Assembly: GCF_001663775.1 (NCBI RefSeq)
Contig: NZ_KV467169.1
Location: forward strand, 62,001 to 126,000
DNA from: Arthrobacter sp. B6
GTDB lineage: Bacteria > Actinomycetota > Actinomycetes > Actinomycetales > Micrococcaceae
Length of the DNA: 64,000 nucleotides
Direction: 5' to 3'
Program-made: the position numbers and the translations under genes
Shown: piece by piece, positions 56,610 to 64,000 of the stretch
Layout: the number at the start of each line of letters is the position of its first letter
Position numbering within the stretch: the first letter of the stretch is position 1
Notes under the pieces: model-generated
The model's input: only the letters and a program-made list of their open reading frames with translations
Told to the model about the DNA's origin: nothing
Database searches by the model: none

Positions 56610-57482
56610 TTACTTAATTTCGTTCAGGTTCGGGTTGCGGTCGTACTCTTCGCCGAGGAGACCCGTGTTGCCCGCGTCGCGCAGTTCGTCCATGTGGGCT
56701 TCAAATTCGGCCTCGGACACCACCTTCACGCGGAACAGCATTTCGGAGTGGTACTCGCCACAGAGTTCGGCGCACTTACCGTCGTAGGTGCCCTCCTTAG
56801 TGGGGGTGAACCTGATGTAGTTGGTCTTGCCCGGGATCATGTCGCGCTTCTGCAGGAAGGCGGGTACCCAGAACGAGTGGATGACATCGCGGGAGTTCAG
56901 TTCCAGGTCCACGGACTTGCCAACGGGCAGGTACAGCGTGGGGAGCTTCTCTTTGTCGATGGTGTCGCCCGTGAGGTGCGCCTGGACACCGGCCTCGTAA
57001 ACGTCTTGTTCAATGACGTCGCCGGCCTTGTAGTTGAAGTCCCAGGCCCACTGCTTGCCGCGGACGTCCACTACGACGTCGGCGGGCTGCGAACGGTTGT
57101 CGATGGCCTGCTGGTCGCGGTCGGTGAAGTAGAAAAACACCAAAACCATGAACAGCGGGATGGTCAGGTAGAAGACCTCGAGCGGGAGGTTGAAGCTGAC
57201 CTGCTTCGGGAAGCCCTTGGTCCCCTTGCGGCGGCGGTAGGCAACCAGGCACCAGACGATCAATCCCCAAGTAATGATGCCCACAACAAGTGCGGCGATC
57301 CATGAGTTGACCCAGAGGTCCATGATCCGGTCAGTGTGATTGGTGGTGCCACGCTCGGTGGGCAGCCACCCCTTCTCTACCTCTGGTGAACATCCAGTCA
57401 AAACCAACGCGCCGGCAAGTGCCAAGCCTGAGATCGATGTGATCGTTTTGCGTCGGCTGCCGGTTCGGTTCTGCGAACTCAC
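56610..57482 (-). CDS. ctaC: Cytochrome c oxidase subunit II, lipoprotein
   Basis: CuA-bearing subunit that accepts electrons from QcrC. The 290-residue protein has a signal peptide with lipobox LTGC (Cys about 31), two helices (about 55-80 and 103-125) and the CuA domain with [14 protein letters not shown] and the upstream His in [16 protein letters not shown] precedes the GTG at 57482. It is followed after 10 bp by ctaD. No haem c domain is fused, in line with the QcrC-linked supercomplex. Confidence 0.95.
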   Translation of the reverse strand: MSSQNRTGSRRKTITSISGLALAGALVLTGCSPEVEKGWLPTERGTTNHTDRIMDLWVNSWIAALVVGIITWGLIVWCLVAYRRRKGTKGFPKQVSFNLPLEVFYLTIPLFMVLVFFYFTDRDQQAIDNRSQPADVVVDVRGKQWAWDFNYKAGDVIEQDVYEAGVQAHLTGDTIDKEKLPTLYLPVGKSVDLELNSRDVIHSFWVPAFLQKRDMIPGKTNYIRFTPTKEGTYDGKCAELCGEYHSEMLFRVKVVSEAEFEAHMDELRDAGNTGLLGEEYDRNPNLNEIK

Positions 57483-57605
57483 AGACGGCCCTTCCTACTT
57501 GTTGCTGTTGCCCGGCAGCGTCGGCTGCCCGGGCACACTAAAAGTTTTACTACTCGGTGTAGAGCTTACCGCTCCGCCGGGCGTTTCGCCCACATGTCGG
57601 CACAG

Positions 57606-57635
57606 TGCGGCCGTGCCGTTTCGGGCACGGCCGCA
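57606..57635 (-). terminator. Terminator after erpA-like gene
   Basis: A 12-bp inverted repeat (57606-57617 with 57624-57635) with a 6-base loop. It lies downstream of the Fe-S insertion gene and before ctaC on the same strand, so it should separate the two units. Confidence 0.7.
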
Positions 57636-57666
57636 CGAAGTGCCGGCATCGGGCGAAAAGTCCGGG

Positions 57667-58056
57667 TCAGTGGAACGAATCCCCACAGGCGCAGGAGCCG
57701 CCGGCGTTGGGGTTGTCGATCGTGAAGCCCTGCTTTGAAATGGTGTCCTCGAAGTCAATGCTGGCGCCGCTGAGGTAAGGCACACTCATCTTGTCGACGA
57801 CAACTTCGACGCCGTCGTAGTCGCGGACTGCGTCTCCATCGAGCAGTCGCTCGTCAAAGTAGAGCTGGTAGATGAGGCCAGAGCAGCCGCCGGGCTGCAC
57901 AGCGACGCGGAGGCGGAGATCGGTCCGGCCTTCCTGTTCAAGGAGGCTGCGTACTTTGCCTGCGGCGACGTCGGTCAGCTTGACCTCGTGGGCGGCCAGT
58001 TCATCACTGGCAGCGCTGGTGGTTTCGGTGCTGTTCTCATTCGTTGCGGTGCTCAT
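57667..58056 (-). CDS. erpA: Iron-sulfur cluster insertion protein (ErpA/HesB family)
   Basis: A-type Fe-S carrier of 129 residues. The core has VQPGGCSGLIYQLYFD (first cluster Cys) and the C-terminal pair in GGSCACGDSFH (GxCxCG). About 25 polar N-terminal residues precede the core. AAGGTAGG precedes the ATG at 58056. It stands beside the respiratory genes, where Fe-S and haem proteins need cofactors, but is transcribed from its own unit. Confidence 0.93.
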   Translation of the reverse strand: MSTATNENSTETTSAASDELAAHEVKLTDVAAGKVRSLLEQEGRTDLRLRVAVQPGGCSGLIYQLYFDERLLDGDAVRDYDGVEVVVDKMSVPYLSGASIDFEDTISKQGFTIDNPNAGGSCACGDSFH

Positions 58057-58260
58057 TGGCCTACCTTCTTAGGACGGTCCTCGGCGGCCCCGCATCAGCG
58101 GTGCCTGCCCCTACGGAAACGGTATGGGCTATAGCTACATGCTACGTCGGTCAGACGTGTAGCTCTAACTCCTGACGTAACCATGGGGGCTTCGTGGTTG
58201 TTCCCCGGGTGGGGCTCAGGCGCGGCAAATGTCATGCTGCTCGCCGCCGCCGTCGAAGGT

Positions 58261-59691
58261 TCAGTCCAATCCGCCGGCATTAAGGCGGGCCAGGAGCAGT
58301 GCTTCTGCCACGATGGCGTTCCTGAAATCCCCCAGGTGGAGGGATTCGTTGGCGCTGTGCGCCCGGGAATCCGGATCCTCGACGCCGGTGACCAGGATCT
58401 GCACGTCGGGGTACAGCTCGGTCAGGTCTGCGATGAACGGAATGGACCCGCCGATTCCCGTTTCCACAGCCGGTACACCCCAGGCTTCCCCCAGCGCCCA
58501 GAGTGCCAGGGCGGCAGCCTTGGACGACGTATCAGTCTGGAACGAACTCCCGCTCTCCCCCGGAGTGAACACCACTTTCGCGCCAAACGGCGCGTTCGCC
58601 TCGACGTGCCGTCGTACCGCTTCCATCGCTTCGGCGGGCACCTGCCCCGGCGCCAGCCGCAGACTGAACTTTGCCCGGGCCCGTGGCAACAGCGTGTTGG
58701 ACGCCATATCGACAGCAGGAGCATCAAAACCGATGATGGACAGCGCCGGTTTGGTCCACAGCCGTGAGGCAATGGTGCCCGAACCGGCCAGCCGGACACC
58801 CTCAAGCACCGAGGCGTCCGCCCTGTATTCGGCTTCCGTGAGATCCACCGCCGCCTCGTCACGGGACACCAGGCCCTGGACCGCAACGTTTCCATCGGAG
58901 TCATGCAGCGTGGCAATCAGGCGCGCGAGCAGCGTAGGGGCGTCCAGTACCGGGCCACCGAACATCCCCGAGTGAACAGCGTGCTCCAGAACCTGAACTT
59001 CGACGGTGCCGTCCACCAGTCCGCGCAGGCTGGTGGTCAGGGCAGGAATGCCGACTTTCCAGTTGCTCGAGTCAGCCACCACGATCACGTCGGCACGCAG
59101 CAGTTCCCGGTGGGCTTCAAGGAAGGACCGGAACGTTGGCGATCCGGCTTCCTCCTCGCCCTCAAAGAAGAAGGTCACACCCAGGCCCAGATCGCCGGCA
59201 AGAACTTCGGAGACGGCCGTAAAGGCCGCCACATGCGCCATGATTCCTGCCTTGTCGTCGGCGGCGCCGCGGCCGTACAGCCTTCCGTCCTTCTCGACGG
59301 CGGCAAAGGGTTCCGTCTCCCACAGCGCCGGGTCCCCGGGTGGCTGTACGTCATGATGGGCATACAGGAGGATGGTCGGTTTGCCATCCGAGGCCTCCCT
59401 ACGGGCGACAACGGCGGGTCCGCCCGCAGTACCGTCCTCCTTGTCACACCGCAGGATCCGGACATCGTCCACGCCTGACCTCTTCAGCAGTTCGGCCACG
59501 GCCTGGGCACTGCGGTCCAGGGGTTCGGGATCGAAACTCGGCCAGGCGATGCCGGGAATCGACACCAGTTCCTTAAGCTGGGCCACCGTGGCGTCAAAGG
59601 CGCGGTCGACGGAGCGCCGGAGTTCATCGGCATGGATGGCGCCCGCGGAATGGCCGGAGTTGTGCGGCGTTGCCGCTGTAGGAGAAGTCAT
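58261..59691 (-). CDS. M20 family dipeptidase
   Basis: Zinc-dependent peptidase of 476 residues. Metal-binding and catalytic residues are in LYAHHDVQPPGDPALW (His and Asp), GRGAADDKAGIMAHVA (bridging Asp), EGEEEAGSPTF (general base Glu and metal Glu), and a C-terminal His region. A lid/dimerisation domain lies at about 205-315. It probably cleaves dipeptides or N-acyl amino acids; the exact substrate cannot be read. The ATG has TAATGT 6 bases upstream. Confidence 0.92.
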   Translation of the reverse strand: MTSPTAATPHNSGHSAGAIHADELRRSVDRAFDATVAQLKELVSIPGIAWPSFDPEPLDRSAQAVAELLKRSGVDDVRILRCDKEDGTAGGPAVVARREASDGKPTILLYAHHDVQPPGDPALWETEPFAAVEKDGRLYGRGAADDKAGIMAHVAAFTAVSEVLAGDLGLGVTFFFEGEEEAGSPTFRSFLEAHRELLRADVIVVADSSNWKVGIPALTTSLRGLVDGTVEVQVLEHAVHSGMFGGPVLDAPTLLARLIATLHDSDGNVAVQGLVSRDEAAVDLTEAEYRADASVLEGVRLAGSGTIASRLWTKPALSIIGFDAPAVDMASNTLLPRARAKFSLRLAPGQVPAEAMEAVRRHVEANAPFGAKVVFTPGESGSSFQTDTSSKAAALALWALGEAWGVPAVETGIGGSIPFIADLTELYPDVQILVTGVEDPDSRAHSANESLHLGDFRNAIVAEALLLARLNAGGLD

Positions 59692-59697
59692 GGCAAA

Positions 59698-59703
59698 ACA
59701 TTA
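59698..59703 (-). promoter_or_regulatory. -10 hexamer for leaderless M20 gene
   Basis: TAATGT on the minus strand lies 6 bases before the ATG at 59691. Confidence 0.5.
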
Positions 59704-59798
59704 CCTGCGCCGGACCAGGGAGCAGGCCCACCACAACCGGTCACGGGACCGGCTGCATGGCCCCTTCGCTACGGAGCCGGTGGCGGGCCGCCGCAGGG

Positions 59799-59804
59799 TA
59801 TTCT
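59799..59804 (+). promoter_or_regulatory. -10 hexamer for leaderless DUF3043 gene
   Basis: TATTCT lies 6 bases before the GTG at 59811. Confidence 0.5.
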
Positions 59805-59810
59805 GTTGGG

Positions 59811-60413
59811 GTGTTCGGACGTAAAAAAGAAGCGCCCTCGGCGCAGGAAACCATAGACCAGCAGGCCGCAGAAGCAGCTGCCCGGCAGGATGCCGCGGCG
59901 GGGAAGGGTGTGCCCACGCCCAAGCGCAAAGCGCAGGAAGCGGCCCGCAAGCGCCCTCTGGTGCCGGAGGACCGCAAGGCCTCAAAGGCGGCTGAACGCC
60001 AGGCAATCCAGGACCAGCGCCTGAAAATGCGCCAGGCGCTCGACACCGGTGACGAGAAATTCCTGCCGCTGCGTGACAAGGGCCCGCAGAAGCGTTTTGC
60101 CCGCGATTACGTGGACGCCCGCTTCAGCCTGGGCGAGTACCTGATGTTCGGTGCGCTGGTCTTTGTCATCATTTCGCTGCTGGTGCCGTCGACCAGTGAA
60201 CAAATGATTTATGTCCTGGGCGGTTTTTGGGTGATGTTCCTGGCGGTCTTTGTGGACGTCTTTATCCTGTCCCGCCAGCTCCGGAAGCGCCTGACCGGGA
60301 AGTTCGGCGAGGTGGAGCGGGGCGTTGTCTGGTACGGCTCCATGCGGTCGCTGCAGTTCCGCAAACTGAGGCTGCCCAAGCCGCTCGTCAAGCGCGGCGA
60401 ATACCCCTCCTGA
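59811..60413 (+). CDS. DUF3043 membrane protein
   Basis: Actinobacterial protein of 200 residues, no known function. A long polar N-terminal part rich in Ala, Lys, Arg and Glu (about 1-105, with RKKEAPSAQE at the start and DKGPQKRFARDYVDARF before the membrane part) is followed by two transmembrane helices (about 113-131 and 136-158) and a basic C-terminal tail (LRKRLTGKFGEVERG). The GTG start is set by a leaderless-type promoter. It is convergent with pyrD. Confidence 0.86.
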   Translation: MFGRKKEAPSAQETIDQQAAEAAARQDAAAGKGVPTPKRKAQEAARKRPLVPEDRKASKAAERQAIQDQRLKMRQALDTGDEKFLPLRDKGPQKRFARDYVDARFSLGEYLMFGALVFVIISLLVPSTSEQMIYVLGGFWVMFLAVFVDVFILSRQLRKRLTGKFGEVERGVVWYGSMRSLQFRKLRLPKPLVKRGEYPS

Positions 60414-60458
60414 AAATTGCGGCCGGTGCACGCGCATCGCTGCCCCCTAAGACGCAGC

Positions 60459-60489
60459 AAAACCCCGGCGGTTATACCGCCGGGGTTTT
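60459..60489. terminator. Bidirectional terminator between DUF3043 gene and pyrD
   Basis: A perfect 13-bp inverted repeat (60459-60471 with 60477-60489), 5-base loop, with an A run on the left and T run on the right. A textbook intrinsic terminator for both strands. Confidence 0.92.
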
Positions 60490-60505
60490 TTGTACCTGTT
60501 GACCG

Positions 60506-61576
60506 TCAGGCGCGGCGGTTCTTTGCCAGCTGGCGATTAATCCGTGCCGCCCAGAAAGGCCCTTCGTAAAGGAAGGCGGTGTAGCCCTGGACGAGGGTGG
60601 CCCCGGCATCCAGGCGGTCCTGGACGTCCTGGGCGTTCTCAACACCGCCGACGGCCACGAGGGTGAGTGCACCTCCGGTGGCGTCCCTCAGCCTGCGGAG
60701 AACTTCAAGCGAACGCTGCTTCAGAGGTGCACCGGACAGCCCGCCGGCACCGCACCTTTCCACGCATTCGGGAGTGGAGCGCAGCCCCGACCGTCCGATC
60801 GTGGTGTTCGTGGCGATAATGCCGTCCAGCCCCAGGTCAAGGGCGAGGCGTGCGACGTCGTCGATATCTTCGTCGCTGAGATCCGGGGCAATTTTGACCA
60901 GCAGGGGAACGTGCCGGCCAGCAGACCTGTCAGCTTCCTCCCCTACCGCCGTCAGCAGCGGCCGCAGGCTCTCCACGTCCTGCAGCAACCGCAGCCCCGG
61001 GGTGTTGGGCGAACTGACGTTGACTACCAGGTAGTCGGCAGCCGGGGCGAGGCTGCGGGCACTGACCAGGTAATCCGCTATCGCGTCCTCCAGTTCCACG
61101 ACTTTGCTCTTGCCGATATTCACGCCGATGACGGGACGGACTCCGGGGTGCCTGCGCTGCAACGCGGCGCGCGCCGCCTTCAGCCGCGGTTCAACGGTGG
61201 CGGCACCGTCGTTATTGAAGCCCATTCTATTAATGACAGCCCGGTCTTCGACCAGCCGGAAAAGCCGTGGCTTCGGATTGCCCGGCTGAGCCTGGCCCGT
61301 AATGGTCCCGACTTCCACGTGTCCAAACCCCAGCTCCGTGAGCGCCTCTATTCCGTGGCCTTCCTTGTCAAAGCCCGCCGCGAGGCCAAACGGTGAGGGG
61401 AAGGTCACCCCGAAGGCGGTGGTCTGCAGTGCAGGCGACGGGGCGGTGAACTTCTGCAGGATCCTGCCGGCACCGGAGGAATGCGCAAACCTGATGCCCC
61501 TGAATCCGATCTTGTGGGCGCGTTCGGCGTCCATCCATGAGAAGGCGAGCTTAAAGAATGTGGGATATACGCGCAT
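60506..61576 (-). CDS. pyrD: Dihydroorotate dehydrogenase (quinone), class 2
   Basis: Fourth enzyme of pyrimidine synthesis, oxidising dihydroorotate with menaquinone as acceptor. From ATG at 61576 it is 356 residues. The N-terminal amphipathic helices ([19 protein letters not shown]) are the membrane-association part of class 2 enzymes. FMN and substrate residues are in [25 protein letters not shown] (catalytic Ser) and [13 protein letters not shown] longer open frame upstream is not supported. Confidence 0.95.
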   Translation of the reverse strand: MRVYPTFFKLAFSWMDAERAHKIGFRGIRFAHSSGAGRILQKFTAPSPALQTTAFGVTFPSPFGLAAGFDKEGHGIEALTELGFGHVEVGTITGQAQPGNPKPRLFRLVEDRAVINRMGFNNDGAATVEPRLKAARAALQRRHPGVRPVIGVNIGKSKVVELEDAIADYLVSARSLAPAADYLVVNVSSPNTPGLRLLQDVESLRPLLTAVGEEADRSAGRHVPLLVKIAPDLSDEDIDDVARLALDLGLDGIIATNTTIGRSGLRSTPECVERCGAGGLSGAPLKQRSLEVLRRLRDATGGALTLVAVGGVENAQDVQDRLDAGATLVQGYTAFLYEGPFWAARINRQLAKNRRA

Positions 61577-61665
61577 GCCTCTAGTTTTCCGTCTGGGACG
61601 GCACAGTCCAAACCAGAACCCGCAACATCCGCCGCTGCCCATCACATTCAGGTGCGGGAGTGCCG

Positions 61666-61679
61666 CTACTCATGAGTAG
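61666..61679. promoter_or_regulatory. 14-bp perfect palindrome before alpha/beta hydrolase gene
   Basis: CTACTCATGAGTAG is perfectly palindromic and lies at about -36 to -23 from the leaderless start at 61702, so it would overlap the -35 region. Possible operator. Confidence 0.4.
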
Positions 61680-61689
61680 GGACGCGGAC

Positions 61690-61695
61690 TAGCAT
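61690..61695 (+). promoter_or_regulatory. -10 hexamer for leaderless alpha/beta hydrolase gene
   Basis: TAGCAT lies 6 bases before the ATG at 61702, with no ribosome site. Confidence 0.5.
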
Positions 61696-61701
61696 GACTT
61701 C

Positions 61702-62718
61702 ATGGACTGGGAACCCGACATCCTTGGTGACGGCTTCGAAGCGTGCAGCTTCGACGCGGTCGGCGATGACGGTGTGTCGCGGACCGCGACCCTCGTGAGA
61801 CACCGCCCGGCTGCCGGCCCAGCCGCCAGGGCTTCAGGCCGCCGTCGCGCAGTGCTCTTTCTGCACGGCTGGAGCGACTACTTTTTCAACGTGGACCTCG
61901 CACGGTTCTGGACAGACCACGGCTACGAATTCCATGCCCTGGACATGCACAACCATGGCCGGAGCCTTCGTCCGGATTCACCCGGAGGCTATGTTGGCAA
62001 CCTGGCGGACTATGACGCCGAGATCAGCAAGGCAATCGGCATCATCGGCAGCGACGGGCCGCAGCCGGAGCTCACGCTGATGGGACATTCCACGGGCGGG
62101 CTGGTCGCCGCGCTGTGGGTGGGTGCCCACCCGGGAACGGCCTCGCAGCTGATCCTGAACAGCCCGTGGCTGGAAATGCACGGCAATTCGCTGGTGCGCC
62201 GGGCCGCCTCCACCATGGTCGGACCGATGGCACGGTTCCGCCCGGAGGCGATATTGCGCCTGCCCGAACGGGGCTTCTACTGGCGCACCATCAGCAGTTC
62301 GGCTGAAGGTGAATGGGCCCTGGATGACCGCTACCGGCCGCCCATGGCGTTCCCGTTGCGCGCGGGCTGGTTGAGTGCCGTCCTTGCCGGGCACGCGAAG
62401 GTGGCACGCGGCCTGGGGATCGAGATCCCCATCCTGGTCCTCCTTTCGGGGGGCAGCGCAACCGGGCCCTTCTGGACGGAGGAAATGCGGCGGACAGATG
62501 CCGTGCTCGACGTCAACATCATTGCCCTGCGGGCGTTGACATTGGGGCGCACCGTGACGGTGGAACGGATCGACGGCGCCCTGCACGACGTGTTCCTGTC
62601 GCCGGCCCGGGTCCGCGCCGACGCGTACGCGCGGTTGGCCCGCTGGTTGCGCGGCTACGCCGGGCCGGGTCCTGAGGGGGACGAACGCGGAGAGGCCGCG
62701 TCCACCGCCCCGCCGTAG
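61702..62718 (+). CDS. Alpha/beta hydrolase (serine lipase/esterase type)
   Basis: Protein of 338 residues with the hydrolase fold: oxyanion loop in [14 protein letters not shown] (about 49-62), nucleophile in [14 protein letters not shown] (GHSTG, about 128-134), and His near the C-terminus in [11 protein letters not shown]. It resembles monoacylglycerol lipase/lysophospholipase proteins. No signal peptide is present. The last 64 bp are also coding for the end of the Z-prenyl synthase gene on the other strand. Confidence 0.9.
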   Translation: MDWEPDILGDGFEACSFDAVGDDGVSRTATLVRHRPAAGPAARASGRRRAVLFLHGWSDYFFNVDLARFWTDHGYEFHALDMHNHGRSLRPDSPGGYVGNLADYDAEISKAIGIIGSDGPQPELTLMGHSTGGLVAALWVGAHPGTASQLILNSPWLEMHGNSLVRRAASTMVGPMARFRPEAILRLPERGFYWRTISSSAEGEWALDDRYRPPMAFPLRAGWLSAVLAGHAKVARGLGIEIPILVLLSGGSATGPFWTEEMRRTDAVLDVNIIALRALTLGRTVTVERIDGALHDVFLSPARVRADAYARLARWLRGYAGPGPEGDERGEAASTAPP

Positions 62719-63503
62719 CGCCGGTCACGCCGCGCGTAGATTTCGACGGCGTCCCACAGGGTCCGGCGGTCCACATCGGGCCACAGCGTGTCCATGAAAA
62801 CAAACTCGGCGTACGCCGACTGCCACAGCAGGAAGTTGGACAACCGCTGCTCCCCCGAACTCCGCAGGAACAGGTCCACGTCCGGAAGGTCCGGTTCATC
62901 GAGATACTTTTGGATCGTCTTCTCGGTGATGGCGCCCGGCTTGAGGCGGCCCGCGGCCACTTCGGCGGCGATCGAGGAGACTGCGTCGGTGATCTCAGCG
63001 CGACCGCCGTAATTAACACACATGTTCAACGTGCAGGTGCTGTTGCCGGCGGTGTATTCCTCGGCTTCTTCCAGTTCCCGGATGACCGAACCCCAAAGCC
63101 TGGGCCGACGTCCTGACCAGCGGACCCGTACGCCCCAGGCGTCCAACTGGTTCCGCTGGCGTCGCAGCACATCCTTGTTAAAACCCATCAGGAAACGGAC
63201 CTCCTCGGGTGAACGGCGCCAGTTCTCGGTGGAGAAGGCATAGACACTGACGTACTCGATGCCGAGCTCAATGGCACCGGCCATGACATCAAGCAGAGCT
63301 GGCTCCCCGGCCTTATGCCCTTCAATCCTGGGCAGTCCCCGCTGGTTGGCCCAGCGGCCGTTGCCGTCCATCACGATGGCCACGTGCCGGGGAATGAATT
63401 CGGCGGGGATGGACGGAGCAACGGCACCGGAGGGGTGCGGGTACGGCGCCACCACCGGCGTACTCCTCTTTCGGGACGGGCTGTTCTTTTTTCCCAAAGC
63501 CAC
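62655..63503 (-). CDS. uppS: Z-isoprenyl diphosphate synthase (UppS family)
   Basis: Cis-prenyltransferase that elongates a short prenyl diphosphate to the C50-C55 polyprenyl diphosphate carrier; actinobacteria often make decaprenyl. The 282-residue protein has the diphosphate-binding Asp in [16 protein letters not shown] (about 40-55), [24 protein letters not shown] and the C-terminal [18 protein letters not shown] (where R-S-G-E and the Arg bind substrate). An Ala/Pro/Ser-rich tail of about 20 residues overlaps the neighbouring gene. recO lies 2 bp upstream, as in mycobacteria. Its product is recycled by UppP (0.9 kb). Confidence 0.94.
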   Translation of the reverse strand: MALGKKNSPSRKRSTPVVAPYPHPSGAVAPSIPAEFIPRHVAIVMDGNGRWANQRGLPRIEGHKAGEPALLDVMAGAIELGIEYVSVYAFSTENWRRSPEEVRFLMGFNKDVLRRQRNQLDAWGVRVRWSGRRPRLWGSVIRELEEAEEYTAGNSTCTLNMCVNYGGRAEITDAVSSIAAEVAAGRLKPGAITEKTIQKYLDEPDLPDVDLFLRSSGEQRLSNFLLWQSAYAEFVFMDTLWPDVDRRTLWDAVEIYARRDRRYGGAVDAASPRSSPSGPGPA

Positions 63504-63505
63504 TG

Positions 63506-64000
63506 TCAGCTACGCTCCACATGTTTGAGTGATTTCACGACACGTTCCAGGTGCCATTGCAGGTAAGCGGCTACCAGCCCGGCAGCTTCCCGTCGATGGA
63601 CGGGCAACGATCCATCCGCCGTCGGCCAGTCCCCTGTCAGCAGGGCACCCAGCAGGACAACTGTTTCCGCTGCCGGAGCGGGGGAACCCGGGGGGCGGCA
63701 GTCGCCGCAGACCATGCCGCCCACGGGCGCAGAGAATGCGGTATGCGGTCCTGGGTTGCCGCACCGGGCGCAATCCGTAAAACTCGGGGCCCAGCCGCCG
63801 GTGGCCAGTGCCCGCAGCAGATATGAATCCAGGATGAGGCCGGCGGAATGCTCGTCCCGGCTCAGCGATGCCAGCGCCCCGACCAGGAGGTTGTACTGGG
63901 CCGTCCCGGCTTCGCCGTCAACGTCCGTGAGTTTTTCCGCAGTTTCGGTCATGGCTGCTGCCACGGTGTAACGGCCATAGTCAGCAGCGATGCTGCCGCC
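63506..64000 (-). CDS. recO: DNA repair protein RecO, N-terminus outside window
   Basis: Recombination mediator that loads RecA onto SSB-coated DNA. About 165 C-terminal residues are present; the frame is open through the right edge. Features are [19 protein letters not shown] at the window edge, the helical region [20 protein letters not shown], the four-Cys zinc site (CARCGNPG and VCGDC), and [21 protein letters not shown] at the end. Family length is about 240-270, so the N-terminal OB-fold domain is mostly missing. Cotranscribed with uppS (2-bp gap). Confidence 0.93.
   Translation of the reverse strand, partial: GGSIAADYGRYTVAAAMTETAEKLTDVDGEAGTAQYNLLVGALASLSRDEHSAGLILDSYLLRALATGGWAPSFTDCARCGNPGPHTAFSAPVGGMVCGDCRPPGSPAPAAETVVLLGALLTGDWPTADGSLPVHRREAAGLVAAYLQWHLERVVKSLKHVERS

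Noticed and set aside
55253..56617. A 454-codon plus-strand frame over ctaD
   Set aside because: Shadow of ctaD: rich in Glu, His and Arg without any domain.

Overview
The window is a stretch of chromosome from a high-GC actinobacterium, most likely Arthrobacter or a close relative (Micrococcales). The reasons are the mycothiol ligase MshC, a complete Pup-proteasome locus with PafB and PafC fused into one protein (the form known from Arthrobacter), RbpA, HelY, an actinobacterial bcc-aa3 respiratory locus with a di-haem cytochrome QcrC, and frequent GTG starts. I saw no rRNA, tRNA, CRISPR array, phage or intact insertion sequence.

Layout. 1-7.2 kb: an aldo/keto reductase cut by the window edge, uppP, mshC, a PAC2-family protein, a HAD phosphatase overlapping a CBS-type site-2 protease, and trmI. 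7.3-22 kb: the protein-tagging and degradation locus arc-dop-pup-prcB-prcA-pafA, two FKBP prolyl isomerases, a strong terminator, fused pafBC, a small membrane protein, tatA-tatC and helY. 22-31 kb: amidohydrolase, polyprenol-phosphate mannose synthase, rbpA, a stomatin/NfeD pair, rlmA-like methyltransferase, S9 peptidase, peptide deformylase and an NTF2-fold protein. 31-37 kb: an operon for a type III polyketide (PKS, methyltransferase, flavin hydroxylase) read away from a UvrA-like ATPase that lacks the UvrB-binding region. 36.8-38.2 kb: a gene-poor islet with one hypothetical membrane protein. 38.2-44.4 kb: a LacI-regulated sugar cluster (binding protein, two permeases, ThuA protein, Gfo/Idh/MocA dehydrogenase). 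44.4-48.5 kb: an unusual Nramp-like transporter, VOC protein, DUF3054 protein, Lrp ligand-binding domain protein and trpD. 48.6-57.5 kb: ctaE-qcrCAB and ctaC-ctaD-ctaF, convergent around a DasR-like regulator and HPr. 57.6-64 kb: ErpA-type Fe-S protein, M20 peptidase, DUF3043 protein, pyrD, an alpha/beta hydrolase, uppS and the end of recO.

Genes that work together: Arc, PrcAB, Pup, Dop and PafA form one pupylation and proteasome pathway, with PafBC as the DNA-damage activator encoded beside it. UppP and UppS both serve the polyprenyl carrier, and Ppm uses polyprenyl phosphate. QcrCAB and CtaCDEF form a respiratory supercomplex. The LacI regulator probably controls itself and the sugar uptake genes through two operators of identical three-part geometry.

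The strongest pattern not explained by single genes is promoter placement. At 16 genes a TANNNT hexamer lies exactly 6 or 7 bases before the start codon, with no ribosome site, which is the signature of leaderless mRNA. Five divergent gene pairs are leaderless on both sides. Other points worth checking are a sigma-R-type promoter at rbpA, a DasR-type operator (dre), the triple operator of the sugar cluster, the polyketide operon paired with a UvrA-like ATPase, and an Nramp-like protein without the metal-binding motifs.
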